A DNA stretch of 64,000 nt from Maritalea sp049801075 (GTDB taxonomy: Bacteria > Pseudomonadota > Alphaproteobacteria > Rhizobiales > Devosiaceae). This document shows, piece by piece, positions 25,386 through 33,830 of this stretch. The translations under genes and the position numbers were made by a program. Each line of letters opens with the position of its first letter. Positions within the stretch are counted from its first letter, which is position 1. The notes below the pieces were generated by a model. The model saw only the letters and a list, made by a program, of their open reading frames with translations, made no database searches and was not told the origin of the DNA. The stretch is taken from assembly GCF_049801075.1 (NCBI RefSeq), contig NZ_JBNAGG010000003.1, positions 248,001 to 312,000 of the forward strand, given 5' to 3'.

Positions 25386-25941
25386 TTCCCAAACATTCCT
25401 TTAGCGACAGCAGAGAGCGTCTTATCCATGTTTTCACCGTATTGATCGGCACTTTTAGTTCATCCGCAGCCTGCTGATAAGACCACCCGCCGAGATAGGT
25501 GCGGCGCACACATTGGGCATGATCTTGTTTCAGTTGCTCGAGGCACAAATCAATTTGCTTGGCCACTTGGCCGGACATTGTTTGCTGTTCTGGCGTTGGA
25601 CTCGCGTCCGCCATCTCAAAATGCTCGTCAATCTGCTCCGTTGGCTTACCCCGCGCACGCACCCGGTCAATCGCCTGATTGCGCACAATGGTGGACAGCC
25701 ATGCTACCGGTGTTGCCCGTCCCATCGCATAACGATCGGACTTTTGCCAAATCTTCACAAACGCATCCTGAAGCACATCTTCTGCCTCTTGCTTGTCCCT
25801 TAAGATACGATAGCAAACACCGAAAAGTTTCGGCGCCATCAAAGAATATAGTTCTGAAAAGGATTTTTTGTCGCCAAGAGCTGTGCGACCAATCAAAAAC
25901 TCGAGTGTATCGGCACTGATATTGCGTTGTGCTTCAGTCAT
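25375..25941 (-). CDS. ECF RNA polymerase sigma factor (SigK-like)
   Basis: 188 residues with sigma region 2 (YRILRDKQEAEDVLQDAFVK...WLSTIVRNQAIDR) and region 4 (YLGGWSYQQAADELKVPINTVKTWIRRSL). The partner is the RskA-type anti-sigma directly downstream. In mycobacteria the equivalent SigK/RskA pair controls fasciclin proteins MPT70/83. Here two fasciclin genes and msrB lie 2-3.5 kb away, which suggests the same regulon but does not prove it. I could not define a shared promoter motif with confidence. Confidence 0.9.
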   Translation of the reverse strand: MTEAQRNISADTLEFLIGRTALGDKKSFSELYSLMAPKLFGVCYRILRDKQEAEDVLQDAFVKIWQKSDRYAMGRATPVAWLSTIVRNQAIDRVRARGKPTEQIDEHFEMADASPTPEQQTMSGQVAKQIDLCLEQLKQDHAQCVRRTYLGGWSYQQAADELKVPINTVKTWIRRSLLSLKECLGNEQ

Positions 25942-26026
25942 TTAACTTACCTTTGGCCAATATCGGCCATGGATGTAAAAAAGGGCTTATTTTAGTTTAC
26001 GCAGCGTTTTGCTTTGCGGATGACTC

Positions 26027-26404
26027 TTATTTTTTCGCCCGCGCCCGCGCCCCGCGCTGCTCAACCTCTTGGATAAAGAATTCTAAGTCGTCTGGTTCCA
26101 AAGAACTAATATTATGCGCCAACTTATTGGTCAGCTCAGTTGCTTTTGGGTCCAATCCAGCCGTGTCGATGGTGATTTTTGGGTCGGACAATTCGGCAAG
26201 TCGTTGCAGTTCTTCAGCTTCGTCCCAAATCACATTAAAATAGGCGATAATACGCTGCAGCATATACCAGGTGGGCTTGCCGCGATGACCATGCTCCAAC
26301 GCCGACAAATAGGCACTAGATACGTTTAGATCTCCCGCCATTTGCTTTAGCGTGATTTTCCGTTCACGCCGCATTTGGCGCATTTTGGCACCTAATGGGG
26401 TCAT
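26027..26404 (-). CDS. XRE-family helix-turn-helix regulator
   Basis: 125 residues. The N-terminal HTH runs from about residue 5 to 62 (RERKITLKQMAGDLNVSSAYLSALEHG). A C-terminal part of unknown fold contains SLEPDDLEFFIQEVEQRG and ends in a basic tail. It overlaps the smr gene stop by 4 nt, so it is the last gene of the Tim44-Smr-XRE unit. Its targets are unknown. Confidence 0.85.
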   Translation of the reverse strand: MTPLGAKMRQMRRERKITLKQMAGDLNVSSAYLSALEHGHRGKPTWYMLQRIIAYFNVIWDEAEELQRLAELSDPKITIDTAGLDPKATELTNKLAHNISSLEPDDLEFFIQEVEQRGARARAKK

Positions 26405-27045
26405 TTCGGATTCCGTTTTAACCTAATATAGAGCGCCCCTTCCCCACCATGGGATTGGCCCGCGCCCTCAATGCCAGCAATCATGCCCCGCAAATGTGGC
26501 TCTTCCAACCACTGAGGTACACGATAGCGCAACACGCCCTTTTGCTCAAAATGCGCGAAATCCGTACGCCGAACCCCTTTGCCTGTAATCACCAACAAAT
26601 TGCGATGACCGCGAGAAAAAGCACTGGCAACAAAGTGGCTTAGCGCCCCGTGCGCTTCGTGTTGTCTAAGGCCGTGCAGGTCCAGAGTCGCATCAATCGG
26701 CACCCGTCCGCGGGTCAATCTGCGCTTGGTTTTCGGGTCGATGCGTTTTTCGCTGACCTTGTGGCGCAACACCGAATTGATGTGCGGCTGCACGGTTGAT
26801 TGCTGATGCGGGGTATGCGGCAATAAAGGCGCCCATTGGCGCTTACCGCCAGCAGTGGATTTCGCGGTGCTGGATTTTAGCTTTTGCTTTTGGCTTTCAA
26901 GCGGCGTTTCACCTTTTTCAGGCGGGGTAATTCGGCGCAAAGATTGAAGGTTTTCGGGTTTTAATGGCGAAACAGACCGAGTCACTTCCGTCCATAAATG
27001 CCAATCGCCCAAATCCTGCGCCTGTTTTTTGCCCCGCCGCGCCAT
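26401..27045 (-). CDS. Smr-domain protein
   Basis: 214 residues: a low-complexity basic N-terminal half, then a C-terminal Smr domain with DLHGLRQHEAHGAL and ITGKGVRRTDF. Stand-alone Smr domains are nicking nucleases or RNA-cleaving domains acting on collided ribosomes; which applies here is unknown. It starts 3 nt after the Tim44-like gene. In many relatives mltA sits between these two, but it is absent here. Confidence 0.87.
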   Translation of the reverse strand: MARRGKKQAQDLGDWHLWTEVTRSVSPLKPENLQSLRRITPPEKGETPLESQKQKLKSSTAKSTAGGKRQWAPLLPHTPHQQSTVQPHINSVLRHKVSEKRIDPKTKRRLTRGRVPIDATLDLHGLRQHEAHGALSHFVASAFSRGHRNLLVITGKGVRRTDFAHFEQKGVLRYRVPQWLEEPHLRGMIAGIEGAGQSHGGEGALYIRLKRNPK

Positions 27046-27048
27046 TTA

Positions 27049-27801
27049 TCAGTCCAGCTGATCAGTGCGGACCAATTTCCAGTTCGGATCGCGTGATTTC
27101 ACCGGACGGGCAAAAGTCCATTCGTCAGCAATATCAACAATTGCGTCCACGTCGCCTTCAACCACTTCGCCAGATTTATCGCGCACAGCGCTGACCACTT
27201 GGGCCCGATAATCGATGGTAACCAAGGCATCTTTGCCTTCAAATTCAACATCAACAACCTCAACATTATTGAAGCCAACAAAAGTGAATTGATTGGTTTG
27301 ACCCTGGGCCTCGCGTTCGTTGATCGCCTGCTCAAACTCTTCATAGATCGAGCGATCAAGCAGCATTTTCAATGTCTTCTTGTCGCCTTGAGCGAACGCC
27401 ACAACGATCATTTCGTAAGCGGAAATTGCGCCATCCAAAAACTGCTTTGGTGAAAAATCGCGATCCAAGTCAGCCAATTCCTGCAGGCCTTTGGCCACAT
27501 TGCTGCGCTCGCCTGCAACCCGATCGATCTCCGCTTCAATTTTTAGGCGACGTTTTTGCGCATCCAATTGCGGCCGCGAATTGGCGATATTATCACGCTT
27601 GCCCAAATCGATGACATTGCCCGCGTCTTTTTCCTTGGCGCTTTCAGATTCTGGCGCCTTATCGCGGTCATTATTATTGTCTTGCTGGTAAGGCGGGCGC
27701 TCTTCACCGGTACGTGTGCCCAAAACAGAGCGCAGCCGGAAAAGCACAACCACAGCAATAATCAAGAAGATAAGGGTGGTTGGATCTAAAAAGTCTTGCA
27801 T
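27049..27801 (-). CDS. Tim44-like (TimA) inner-membrane protein
   Basis: 250 residues. One N-terminal membrane helix (TTLIFLIIAVVVLFRLRSVLG) is followed by a charged linker and a C-terminal Tim44 domain from about residue 105 (FLDGAISAYEMIVVAFAQGDKKTLKMLLD) ending DWTFARPV-like. Alphaproteobacterial TimA is anchored in the inner membrane and thought to bind proteins in transit; it is the relative of mitochondrial Tim44. Transcribed away from fxsA. Confidence 0.88.
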   Translation of the reverse strand: MQDFLDPTTLIFLIIAVVVLFRLRSVLGTRTGEERPPYQQDNNNDRDKAPESESAKEKDAGNVIDLGKRDNIANSRPQLDAQKRRLKIEAEIDRVAGERSNVAKGLQELADLDRDFSPKQFLDGAISAYEMIVVAFAQGDKKTLKMLLDRSIYEEFEQAINEREAQGQTNQFTFVGFNNVEVVDVEFEGKDALVTIDYRAQVVSAVRDKSGEVVEGDVDAIVDIADEWTFARPVKSRDPNWKLVRTDQLD

Positions 27802-27947
27802 ATTTGCCTCATCATGCGCGAATGCGCGCTCGCAATTTCATTATTTCTTCCTATATATATGTCAAGATACGCTTATGGCCAGCTTTGAGACCAATGATTG
27901 GTCAAAGAAATGTCATTTTGTCACATGAACGCTGAAAAGGAGTGAAT

Positions 27948-28421
27948 TTGTCCCGAATTCTGTTTGCCCTGTTTGTGGTTGTGCCCATTATTGAAATTGC
28001 CATTTTCGTGGCACTTGGCGGCCTGATCGGCTTCTGGTGGACCATGGGCGGCATTGTGTTTACCGCAATTTTGGGCTCGTTCCTGTTGCGGCAACAGGGC
28101 ATGTCGGTTCTGTTTTCTATTCAAAACAAGCTCAATGCGGGCGGGTTTCCTGCGCAAGAGATTGTTGATGGGGTCATGTTGGCCATTGCTGGCGCGTTAT
28201 TGCTGACGCCAGGTTTCTTCACTGATGCTGTTGGCTTTTCTTTGTTTGTGCCAATGGTGCGCCAAACATTGTTCCAAGAGTTGCGCAAACGCGCGAAAGT
28301 GGTTTCGGCCACCTCTTATCAATCTTATCGGCAAGACCCGCGCGGCGATGATTACACCCGCCGCGACGAGGATGGCGTGATTGATTTGGACGAAGATCAC
28401 TGGCGAGAAGACCGGAACTAA
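27948..28421 (+). CDS. fxsA: FxsA-family membrane protein
   Basis: 157 residues from a TTG at 27948; AAAGGAG at 27936-27942 gives the right spacing for that TTG but overlaps the alternative GTG at 27942. Two to three hydrophobic helices fill the first ~100 residues (ILFALFVVVPIIEIAIFVAL; ALLLTPGFFTDAVGFSLF), then a charged tail ending DLDEDHW. E. coli FxsA modulates phage T7 exclusion; the general role is unknown. It is divergent from the Tim44-like gene and upstream of secB. Confidence 0.87.
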   Translation: MSRILFALFVVVPIIEIAIFVALGGLIGFWWTMGGIVFTAILGSFLLRQQGMSVLFSIQNKLNAGGFPAQEIVDGVMLAIAGALLLTPGFFTDAVGFSLFVPMVRQTLFQELRKRAKVVSATSYQSYRQDPRGDDYTRRDEDGVIDLDEDHWREDRN

Positions 28422-28505
28422 TTGAAGGGCTTTTGGCTTCTTGTCGTGCTCGCCTAAAAGTGATAGCCACATGGGCGAAGAATTCTAAACAAACTGGGCA
28501 GGAAC

Positions 28506-29000
28506 ATGGCCGAAGAAGAAAACAAAGCAGCCGCTGCGGATCAACCCGCACCATCACTCAACATTGTTGGTCAATATATCAAGGATTTGAGCTTCGAAAA
28601 CCCGAACGCACCAGCGTCTTTGAGTGCGGGTGAAGCCCCACAGATTGCGATCTCTATCAATGTGGGCGCGCAAAAACAGCAAGAAGAGCTATATGCGGTA
28701 GAATTGACCATCAATGCCAAAGCCGAGCGCGACAATAAAGTTTTGTTCAGCGTTGAGTTGGTTTATGGCGGCCTGTTCGCGATTAAGAATTTCCCAGAAA
28801 ATCAATTGCACCCCTTGGTGATGATTGAGTGTCCGCGCTTGATCTTCCCATTTGCACGCCAATTGCTGGCAACAGTGACGCAAACTGGTGGTTTCCCTCC
28901 ATTGTTGATGGAACCAGTAGACTTCTCTTCAATCTATCGTCAGAATTTGGAAGCTGCTGCCGCGCAACAGCAAGCCAATGGCGATGCTAAACCAAATTAA
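28506..29000 (+). CDS. secB: Protein-export chaperone SecB
   Basis: 164 residues. The diagnostic VGQYIKDLSFENPNAP is at the N-terminus and CPRLIFPFARQLLATVTQTGGFPPL in the C-terminal part. The acidic SecA-contacting surface is retained. It keeps preproteins unfolded for SecA/SecYEG export. It ends 3 nt before the convergent dnaQ stop. Confidence 0.97.
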   Translation: MAEEENKAAAADQPAPSLNIVGQYIKDLSFENPNAPASLSAGEAPQIAISINVGAQKQQEELYAVELTINAKAERDNKVLFSVELVYGGLFAIKNFPENQLHPLVMIECPRLIFPFARQLLATVTQTGGFPPLLMEPVDFSSIYRQNLEAAAAQQQANGDAKPN

Positions 29001-29003
29001 GGT

Positions 29004-29699
29004 TTACGACCAATATTTGGCCCAAAGCGCCTCTTCATTCATTTGAAGCACAAATTGTTTGTGGCGCTCTATTTGATCTTGGGTCAAACGTGAATTTAAA
29101 GGGGCCGGACGCTGACGCGCGGCCTCTTTTTTTATGGTCACGCCTTCATTTTGATTTTCGGTTTGCGCTGCGAGCGACAGGCCAACTTGGCGACCGCCCA
29201 AAAGCTCAAGATAGACTTCTGCCAAAATTTCACTATCGAGCAAGGCGCCGTGAAGGGTGCGGCGGGTATTGTCGATACCATAGTGGCGGCATAGAGCATC
29301 CAGATTTACGCGTGCACCAGGGTGCTTCTTGCGCGCCAGCATCACGGTGTCGATCACTTCATTGTCAAGCCGGCGTTTGCTGGCCCATTCCAATTCAGCC
29401 TGCAAGAAGCCCATATCAAAGGGCGCGTTGTGGATCACCAGTACCGAATCAGCGACAAAATCGAGGAAATCGTCCGCTATGTCTTTGAATAAGGGTTTGT
29501 CGGCCAAAAACTCATTGCCCAAGCCGTGAACCTTAAAGGCTTCTTCCGGCATATCGCGCTCTGGATTGCAATAAACGTGATAATTATTGCCCGTGGGAAT
29601 GTGGTTGATGAGCTCAACACAGCCAATTTCCACCAGACGATCGCCCGTTGCCGGATTGAGACCCGTTGTTTCCGTATCCAACACAATTTCGCGTTTCAA
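29004..29699 (-). CDS. dnaQ: DNA polymerase III epsilon subunit
   Basis: 231 residues, a DEDDh exonuclease: Exo I VLDTETTGLNP, Exo II HNAPFDMGFL, Exo III HGALLDSEILAEVYL. The C-terminal ~50 residues should tether it to the alpha subunit. It provides 3'-5' proofreading. It lies downstream of coaE in the minus-strand block. Confidence 0.96.
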   Translation of the reverse strand: MKREIVLDTETTGLNPATGDRLVEIGCVELINHIPTGNNYHVYCNPERDMPEEAFKVHGLGNEFLADKPLFKDIADDFLDFVADSVLVIHNAPFDMGFLQAELEWASKRRLDNEVIDTVMLARKKHPGARVNLDALCRHYGIDNTRRTLHGALLDSEILAEVYLELLGGRQVGLSLAAQTENQNEGVTIKKEAARQRPAPLNSRLTQDQIERHKQFVLQMNEEALWAKYWS

Positions 29700-29737
29700 A
29701 GTTTTGGTCCCCGCGCCGCAATTTCGCTGCGGCTATT

Positions 29738-30352
29738 TTAGTGGGCTTTGGCGGCCAAACAAGCTTTGATGATCTCATCCACAGCCGATTGTGTTTTGGC
29801 GAGGTCAGTGCCGGTATCAATTTCAAAATCGGCGCGAGATCGCTTCTCATCTTGTGGCATTTGCCGCGCGACGATGGCGGTGAATTTATCCTCGTTCATC
29901 CCCGCACGCGCCAAAGCCCGTTGCTTTTGTATCTCTGGTGCGCAGAAGGTAACGGCAATGAAATCTGTCGGGTAATTTTTGCCGGTTTCAAACAATAATG
30001 GGATCTCCAAAATTGCTAATTTCTCATTATTTCCAGCGGCTTGTTCCAAAAATTTGTGCATTTTTTGTTGCACCATTGGATGGATTAGTGCTTCAAGTTT
30101 GGCCAGATTTTCTGGATTTCCCAATACATGTTTCGAGAGGGCGGCACGGTCTATTTGTCCATCGATGATGGCATCAGGAAACAGCCTGCGCATCGGTTCA
30201 ATCGCTTCATGTTTGTAAAGATCGTGCACAGCCTGATCCGCATCATATATCGGGATATCCCGCTTGGCGAACATGCCTGCCACGGTGGATTTACCTGTGG
30301 CGATGGAACCTGTGAGGCCCAAGACGATAGGCTTGCGACTGGAATTAGCCAT
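29738..30352 (-). CDS. coaE: Dephospho-CoA kinase
   Basis: 204 residues with the P-loop GLTGSIATGKSTVAGMF and DADQAVHDLY, plus the DFIAVTFCAPEIQKQRAL lid region. It performs the last step of coenzyme A synthesis. It overlaps aroE by 8 bp. Confidence 0.96.
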   Translation of the reverse strand: MANSSRKPIVLGLTGSIATGKSTVAGMFAKRDIPIYDADQAVHDLYKHEAIEPMRRLFPDAIIDGQIDRAALSKHVLGNPENLAKLEALIHPMVQQKMHKFLEQAAGNNEKLAILEIPLLFETGKNYPTDFIAVTFCAPEIQKQRALARAGMNEDKFTAIVARQMPQDEKRSRADFEIDTGTDLAKTQSAVDEIIKACLAAKAH

Positions 30353-31184
30353 TTTTGATCTCCGCCAGCATATATTGGATCAGGTCTTCATCAACTTCGG
30401 GCTTTTGACCGAACCAAATTTCAAACCCTGGTACCGCTTGGTGCAACAACATGCCCAGACCCGTTGCAATTTTAAGCCCTCGCGCCTCTGCATCTTGGAG
30501 CAACGGTGTCATTAGTGGAGTGTAGACAATGTCTGTGACAATTGCGTTCTCTGGTAGTTTATGCACATCCAGTTGGTCAAACCTTGAGCCGTGCATGCCG
30601 ATTGAGCTGGTGTTGACTACAAAATCTGCTTGAGGCGCCAATTGATCAAATTGATCAAGGGTTTGCGGTACAATGGGTCCGTCAAATTCACTGGCCAATT
30701 GTTCGGCACGGGCGAACGTACGATTGAGCAAATAGATGGTTTTAAAGCCTTTATCCACAAGCGCGGCCAGGATTGCTCGCGCTGCGCCGCCCGCACCTAA
30801 AATGATGGCACATTCTTTATGTAGATCCCAATGTGGCAATTGGTGAGTGAGATTGGCCAGAAAGCCATATTCATCACTATTATCGCCCATGATTTTACCG
30901 TTTTCAGCCCAAATTGTGTTCACCGCACCGATTTTTTTGGCCGTATCGGTGTGTTGATCACATAGATCAAATGCCAATTGCTTATGCGGAATGGTCACAT
31001 TGCCGCCGCGCAATTCACCATTTCGGACTTGCTCGATCAATTTCGGCAAGGTTTGCTCATCTGTCTCAATAGCGGAATAAGTACCTGAAATATTGTACTT
31101 TTTAAGCCAGTAGCCATGCAGCAAGGGTGATTTGGAATGTTTGATCGGGTTGCCTGTGACAAAGGCTTGCAGTGGACCACTCAT
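30345..31184 (-). CDS. aroE: Shikimate dehydrogenase
   Basis: 279 residues. The shikimate site SKSPLLHGYW and GGNVTIPHKQLAF (catalytic Lys) are present, and the NADP-binding loop is GAGGAARAILAAL. It reduces 3-dehydroshikimate in aromatic amino-acid synthesis. It overlaps maf by 4 nt and coaE by 8 bp. Confidence 0.96.
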   Translation of the reverse strand: MSGPLQAFVTGNPIKHSKSPLLHGYWLKKYNISGTYSAIETDEQTLPKLIEQVRNGELRGGNVTIPHKQLAFDLCDQHTDTAKKIGAVNTIWAENGKIMGDNSDEYGFLANLTHQLPHWDLHKECAIILGAGGAARAILAALVDKGFKTIYLLNRTFARAEQLASEFDGPIVPQTLDQFDQLAPQADFVVNTSSIGMHGSRFDQLDVHKLPENAIVTDIVYTPLMTPLLQDAEARGLKIATGLGMLLHQAVPGFEIWFGQKPEVDEDLIQYMLAEIKNG

Positions 31185-31777
31185 GAAAGCGCCCCCACTT
31201 CACGCAAGGCCTTCAGCAAAGGCAGAAGCGGCAGGCCCAAAACAGTGAAATAATCGCCATCGACCTTTTCGAACAATTGCACGCTCGGTCCTTCCAGTTG
31301 ATAACCGCCTGCGCATTGTAAAAGCTCATCACCCGACGCGGCGATTACCTTTTCCATCTCTTCATCTTTGAAATTGCGCATGGTGAGTTTTACCGTTTGG
31401 CTGGTTTCAGCCAAAATTTGGTTATTTTTTGCAATGACCGCCGCACTTATCAGGCTATGGGTTTTGCCACGCATCATCTTAAGCTGCTCGCGCAAATGAT
31501 CTCCATCTCGAGGTTTATGCAGCGGCATTTGGCCCAACATGATCGTTTGGTCGGCGCCAATCACAAAGCGATCATTATGTTGCTGGGCCACTGCGAACGC
31601 TTTTGCAGCGGCCAAATGTGCCGTACGGGCCTTCTGATCGAGTTTTGACAGCTGGTTATCACGCTCTATTGCGCGTTCATCCACATGCGCCGCAACAACA
31701 TCAAAATCCACAGCTGCGCGGGTTAATAATTGTGCACGAAAGACACTTTTTGAAGCCAAAATAATATTGTTTTTCAT
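31181..31777 (-). CDS. maf: Maf-family nucleotide pyrophosphatase
   Basis: 198 residues. The signature ASKSVFRAQLLTRA corresponds to the canonical S-x-R-R-x-x-L-L motif with a substitution at the first Arg position; VIGADQTIML and KVDGDYFTVLGLPL follow. Maf proteins hydrolyse modified or non-canonical NTPs. It is the first gene of the maf-aroE-coaE-dnaQ block leaving the origin on the minus strand. Confidence 0.92.
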   Translation of the reverse strand: MKNNIILASKSVFRAQLLTRAAVDFDVVAAHVDERAIERDNQLSKLDQKARTAHLAAAKAFAVAQQHNDRFVIGADQTIMLGQMPLHKPRDGDHLREQLKMMRGKTHSLISAAVIAKNNQILAETSQTVKLTMRNFKDEEMEKVIAASGDELLQCAGGYQLEGPSVQLFEKVDGDYFTVLGLPLLPLLKALREVGALS

Positions 31778-31905
31778 ATACTTACCTAGTTATCCCCGAT
31801 GAACTGTGGGCAAATGTGTGAATGAGCAGCTGCTGGTCCTTCTTGATCATTTTTCCGCGTCTTTTTCACCGTTGGCTCAAATTTCATGCACAGCTTTTGC
31901 CATGG

Positions 31906-31920
31906 TTAAAAATTGATTAA
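31906..31920 (+). promoter_or_regulatory. CtrA box 1 in the putative origin
   Basis: TTAA-AAATTGA-TTAA, an exact TTAA-N7-TTAA. Confidence 0.6.
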
Positions 31921-32018
31921 GGAAAATGTGGATTTCGGGCATAAGACTCCTTATCCAAAACTGTACCCGATTTGTGTACAGCTTTTCCACCTGTTATGCA
32001 GTAACGCTTTTTTAACCG

Positions 32019-32034
32019 TTAATCCTTTGTTAAC
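32019..32034 (+). promoter_or_regulatory. CtrA box 2 in the putative origin
   Basis: TTAA-TCCTTTG-TTAAC, an exact TTAA-N7-TTAAC. In Caulobacter, CtrA bound at such sites blocks initiation and the nearby hemE promoter. Confidence 0.65.
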
Positions 32035-32215
32035 GGGCAAAATTTACGTTTCGTTAACTTTTTGCCGTTGGATACAGATTTTTGATCAACATAGAAGGGT
32101 CTATGTGCCGCATGTGGATTAGGGTTGTGGGAAAGAAAGAATTCCTGCAAAACACAGATAAGAAGAAAAAGAAGAAAGATATAAATATCTTATCTATTGG
32201 ATTTATAGGGAAAAG

Positions 32216-33250
32216 GTGGACCGATTGACCGACCGCAAATTGCTTCAATGCGTATTAGGACAGAAATTTGATGTGCCCCCCATGTGGATCATGCGGCAAG
32301 CTGGTCGATATTTGCCTGAATATCGTGAGGTTAGGGCATCAACAAAGGGATTTTTGGATCTTTGCTATACGCCTGAAAAGGCGATTGAAGTCACCTTACA
32401 GCCTCTAAGACGTTTTGATCTGGACGCAGCTATTTTGTTTTCAGATATTTTGGTTATTCCAGACGCTTTGGGACAGTCAGTGCAATTTCAGCCAGGCGAG
32501 GGACCGTTGCTAGAGCCTTTGGAAGGTATGGATGATGTGAAGGCCTTGTCGGTGGACAAGGTGTTGGATCATCTCAACCCTGTGCTGGAGACAGTTTCTG
32601 GATTGCGTTCAACGATTGATGACCACAAAACGCTCATTGGCTTTTGTGGTGCACCTTGGACTGTGGCGACCTATATGATCGGGGGCAAAGGTTCACCTGA
32701 CCAAGCTGCGGCACGTTTATTTGCGTTGCAACAGCCAGAAGCTTTTGCAGCTTTGATGGATGTGTTGGTTGAGGCGAGCGCGAGATATTTGATTGCTCAA
32801 TTCAAAGCGGGTGCCGATGTGGTGCAGATTTTTGAAAGCTGGGCTTTGAATCTGGATGAGGTCGCCTTTGATTCCTATGTGATCGCCCCCACAGTTAAAT
32901 TGATCAATAAGGTGCGTGCAGAGATTCCAAATGCGCCAATTATTGGCTTTCCACGCGGCGCGGCTGCAAATGTGCCGAAATATATCAAAGCGACAGGTGT
33001 AAATACGGTTGGCGTGGATTATGCGACGCCGCTTCACTATGCAAAGGACCATATAGCGCCTCTGGCGACCGTACAGGGCAATTTGGACCCCTTGCGGCTG
33101 GTGGCTGGTGGCGATCAGATGAATCGCGCTGTAGATGCCATCCTAGAGGCTTTTAGCGATACGCCGCACATCTTCAATTTGGGCCATGGTATTGTGCCGC
33201 AGACGCCGATTGCGCACGTGGAACAATTGGTCCGCCGGGTGAAGGGCTAA
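32216..33250 (+). CDS. hemE: Uroporphyrinogen decarboxylase
   Basis: 344 residues. The signature PPMWIMRQAGRYLPEYR holds the active-site arginines, with FSDILVIPDALG and GFCGAPWTVATYMIGG. It converts uroporphyrinogen III to coproporphyrinogen III. The start may be the GTG at 32216 or the TTG at 32225; AAAGG (32212-32216) is better spaced for the TTG. Expression likely interacts with origin control, as in Caulobacter. Confidence 0.96.
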   Translation: MDRLTDRKLLQCVLGQKFDVPPMWIMRQAGRYLPEYREVRASTKGFLDLCYTPEKAIEVTLQPLRRFDLDAAILFSDILVIPDALGQSVQFQPGEGPLLEPLEGMDDVKALSVDKVLDHLNPVLETVSGLRSTIDDHKTLIGFCGAPWTVATYMIGGKGSPDQAAARLFALQQPEAFAALMDVLVEASARYLIAQFKAGADVVQIFESWALNLDEVAFDSYVIAPTVKLINKVRAEIPNAPIIGFPRGAAANVPKYIKATGVNTVGVDYATPLHYAKDHIAPLATVQGNLDPLRLVAGGDQMNRAVDAILEAFSDTPHIFNLGHGIVPQTPIAHVEQLVRRVKG

Positions 33251-33254
33251 AATT

Positions 33255-33680
33255 ATGCTTTGGGTGAAGTCATTACACATTATTTCCATCATCGCCTGGA
33301 TGGCGGGTATGCTCTATTTGCCGCGGTTGATGGTTTATCATGCAGATGCGGAGAAGGGCTCCACCCAAAGTGTAACCTTTAAAATTATGGAGCGTCGGCT
33401 GCTGAAAGCGATTATGACGCCGGCCATGATTGCCAGTTGGGTGTTTGGCTTGTGGTTGGTGTTTGGGTTTCAAATGGCCAGTTTCACTGACATTTGGTTT
33501 TTGATTAAGTTTGCCAGTGTTTTGGCGCTGTCTGGCATGCATGGTTTCTTGTCGCGACAAGTTAAAGACTTTGCCAAGGATCAAAACCAAAATAGTGCGA
33601 AGTTCTTTCGAATGATCAATGAAGTGCCAACTCTATTGATGATCATTATTGTTATAATGGTGGTTGTGAAGCCGTTTTAG
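33255..33680 (+). CDS. hemJ: HemJ-type protoporphyrinogen oxidase
   Basis: 141 residues with four hydrophobic helices, beginning KSLHIISIIAWMAGMLYLPRL, where the first His and the downstream LPRL are the HemJ (UPF0093) signature; SGMHGFLSRQVKDF follows. It oxidises protoporphyrinogen IX at the inner membrane and is the usual enzyme where hemG/hemY are missing. It begins 4 nt after hemE, so the two form an operon. A short inverted repeat with a T-rich tail (about 33686-33706) follows but is weak. Confidence 0.92.
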   Translation: MLWVKSLHIISIIAWMAGMLYLPRLMVYHADAEKGSTQSVTFKIMERRLLKAIMTPAMIASWVFGLWLVFGFQMASFTDIWFLIKFASVLALSGMHGFLSRQVKDFAKDQNQNSAKFFRMINEVPTLLMIIIVIMVVVKPF

Positions 33681-33830
33681 TTAAATTGGTTGAGCCAATA
33701 GTTTTCTTGAACCGCCAAAAGAATTGCGTTATAGCTGTCCCACTTGAGGCGAACTGATTTGTTTCATTCAGTTCCTCACCTCGAAAATCCCACCCTTAGT
33801 TTTATCTGCCCACACTAGGATACGTCCTTC

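Larger units (their letters stand above)
31778..32215. other. Putative chromosomal replication origin (oriC)
   Basis: A 438-bp A+T-rich gap between divergent maf and hemE, the place where alphaproteobacterial origins are known (Caulobacter Cori, Sinorhizobium, Brucella). It has several near-consensus DnaA boxes: TTATCCAAA at 31951, TAATCCACA on the minus strand at 32113-32121, TTTTCCACC at 31983, and weaker ones at 31790, 31805, 31927 and 32126. It also has two CtrA boxes (31906-31920 and 32019-32034) and a purine-rich stretch before hemE. The ParAB/parS cluster lies 4-10 kb away. No box is a perfect TTATCCACA. Confidence 0.7.
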
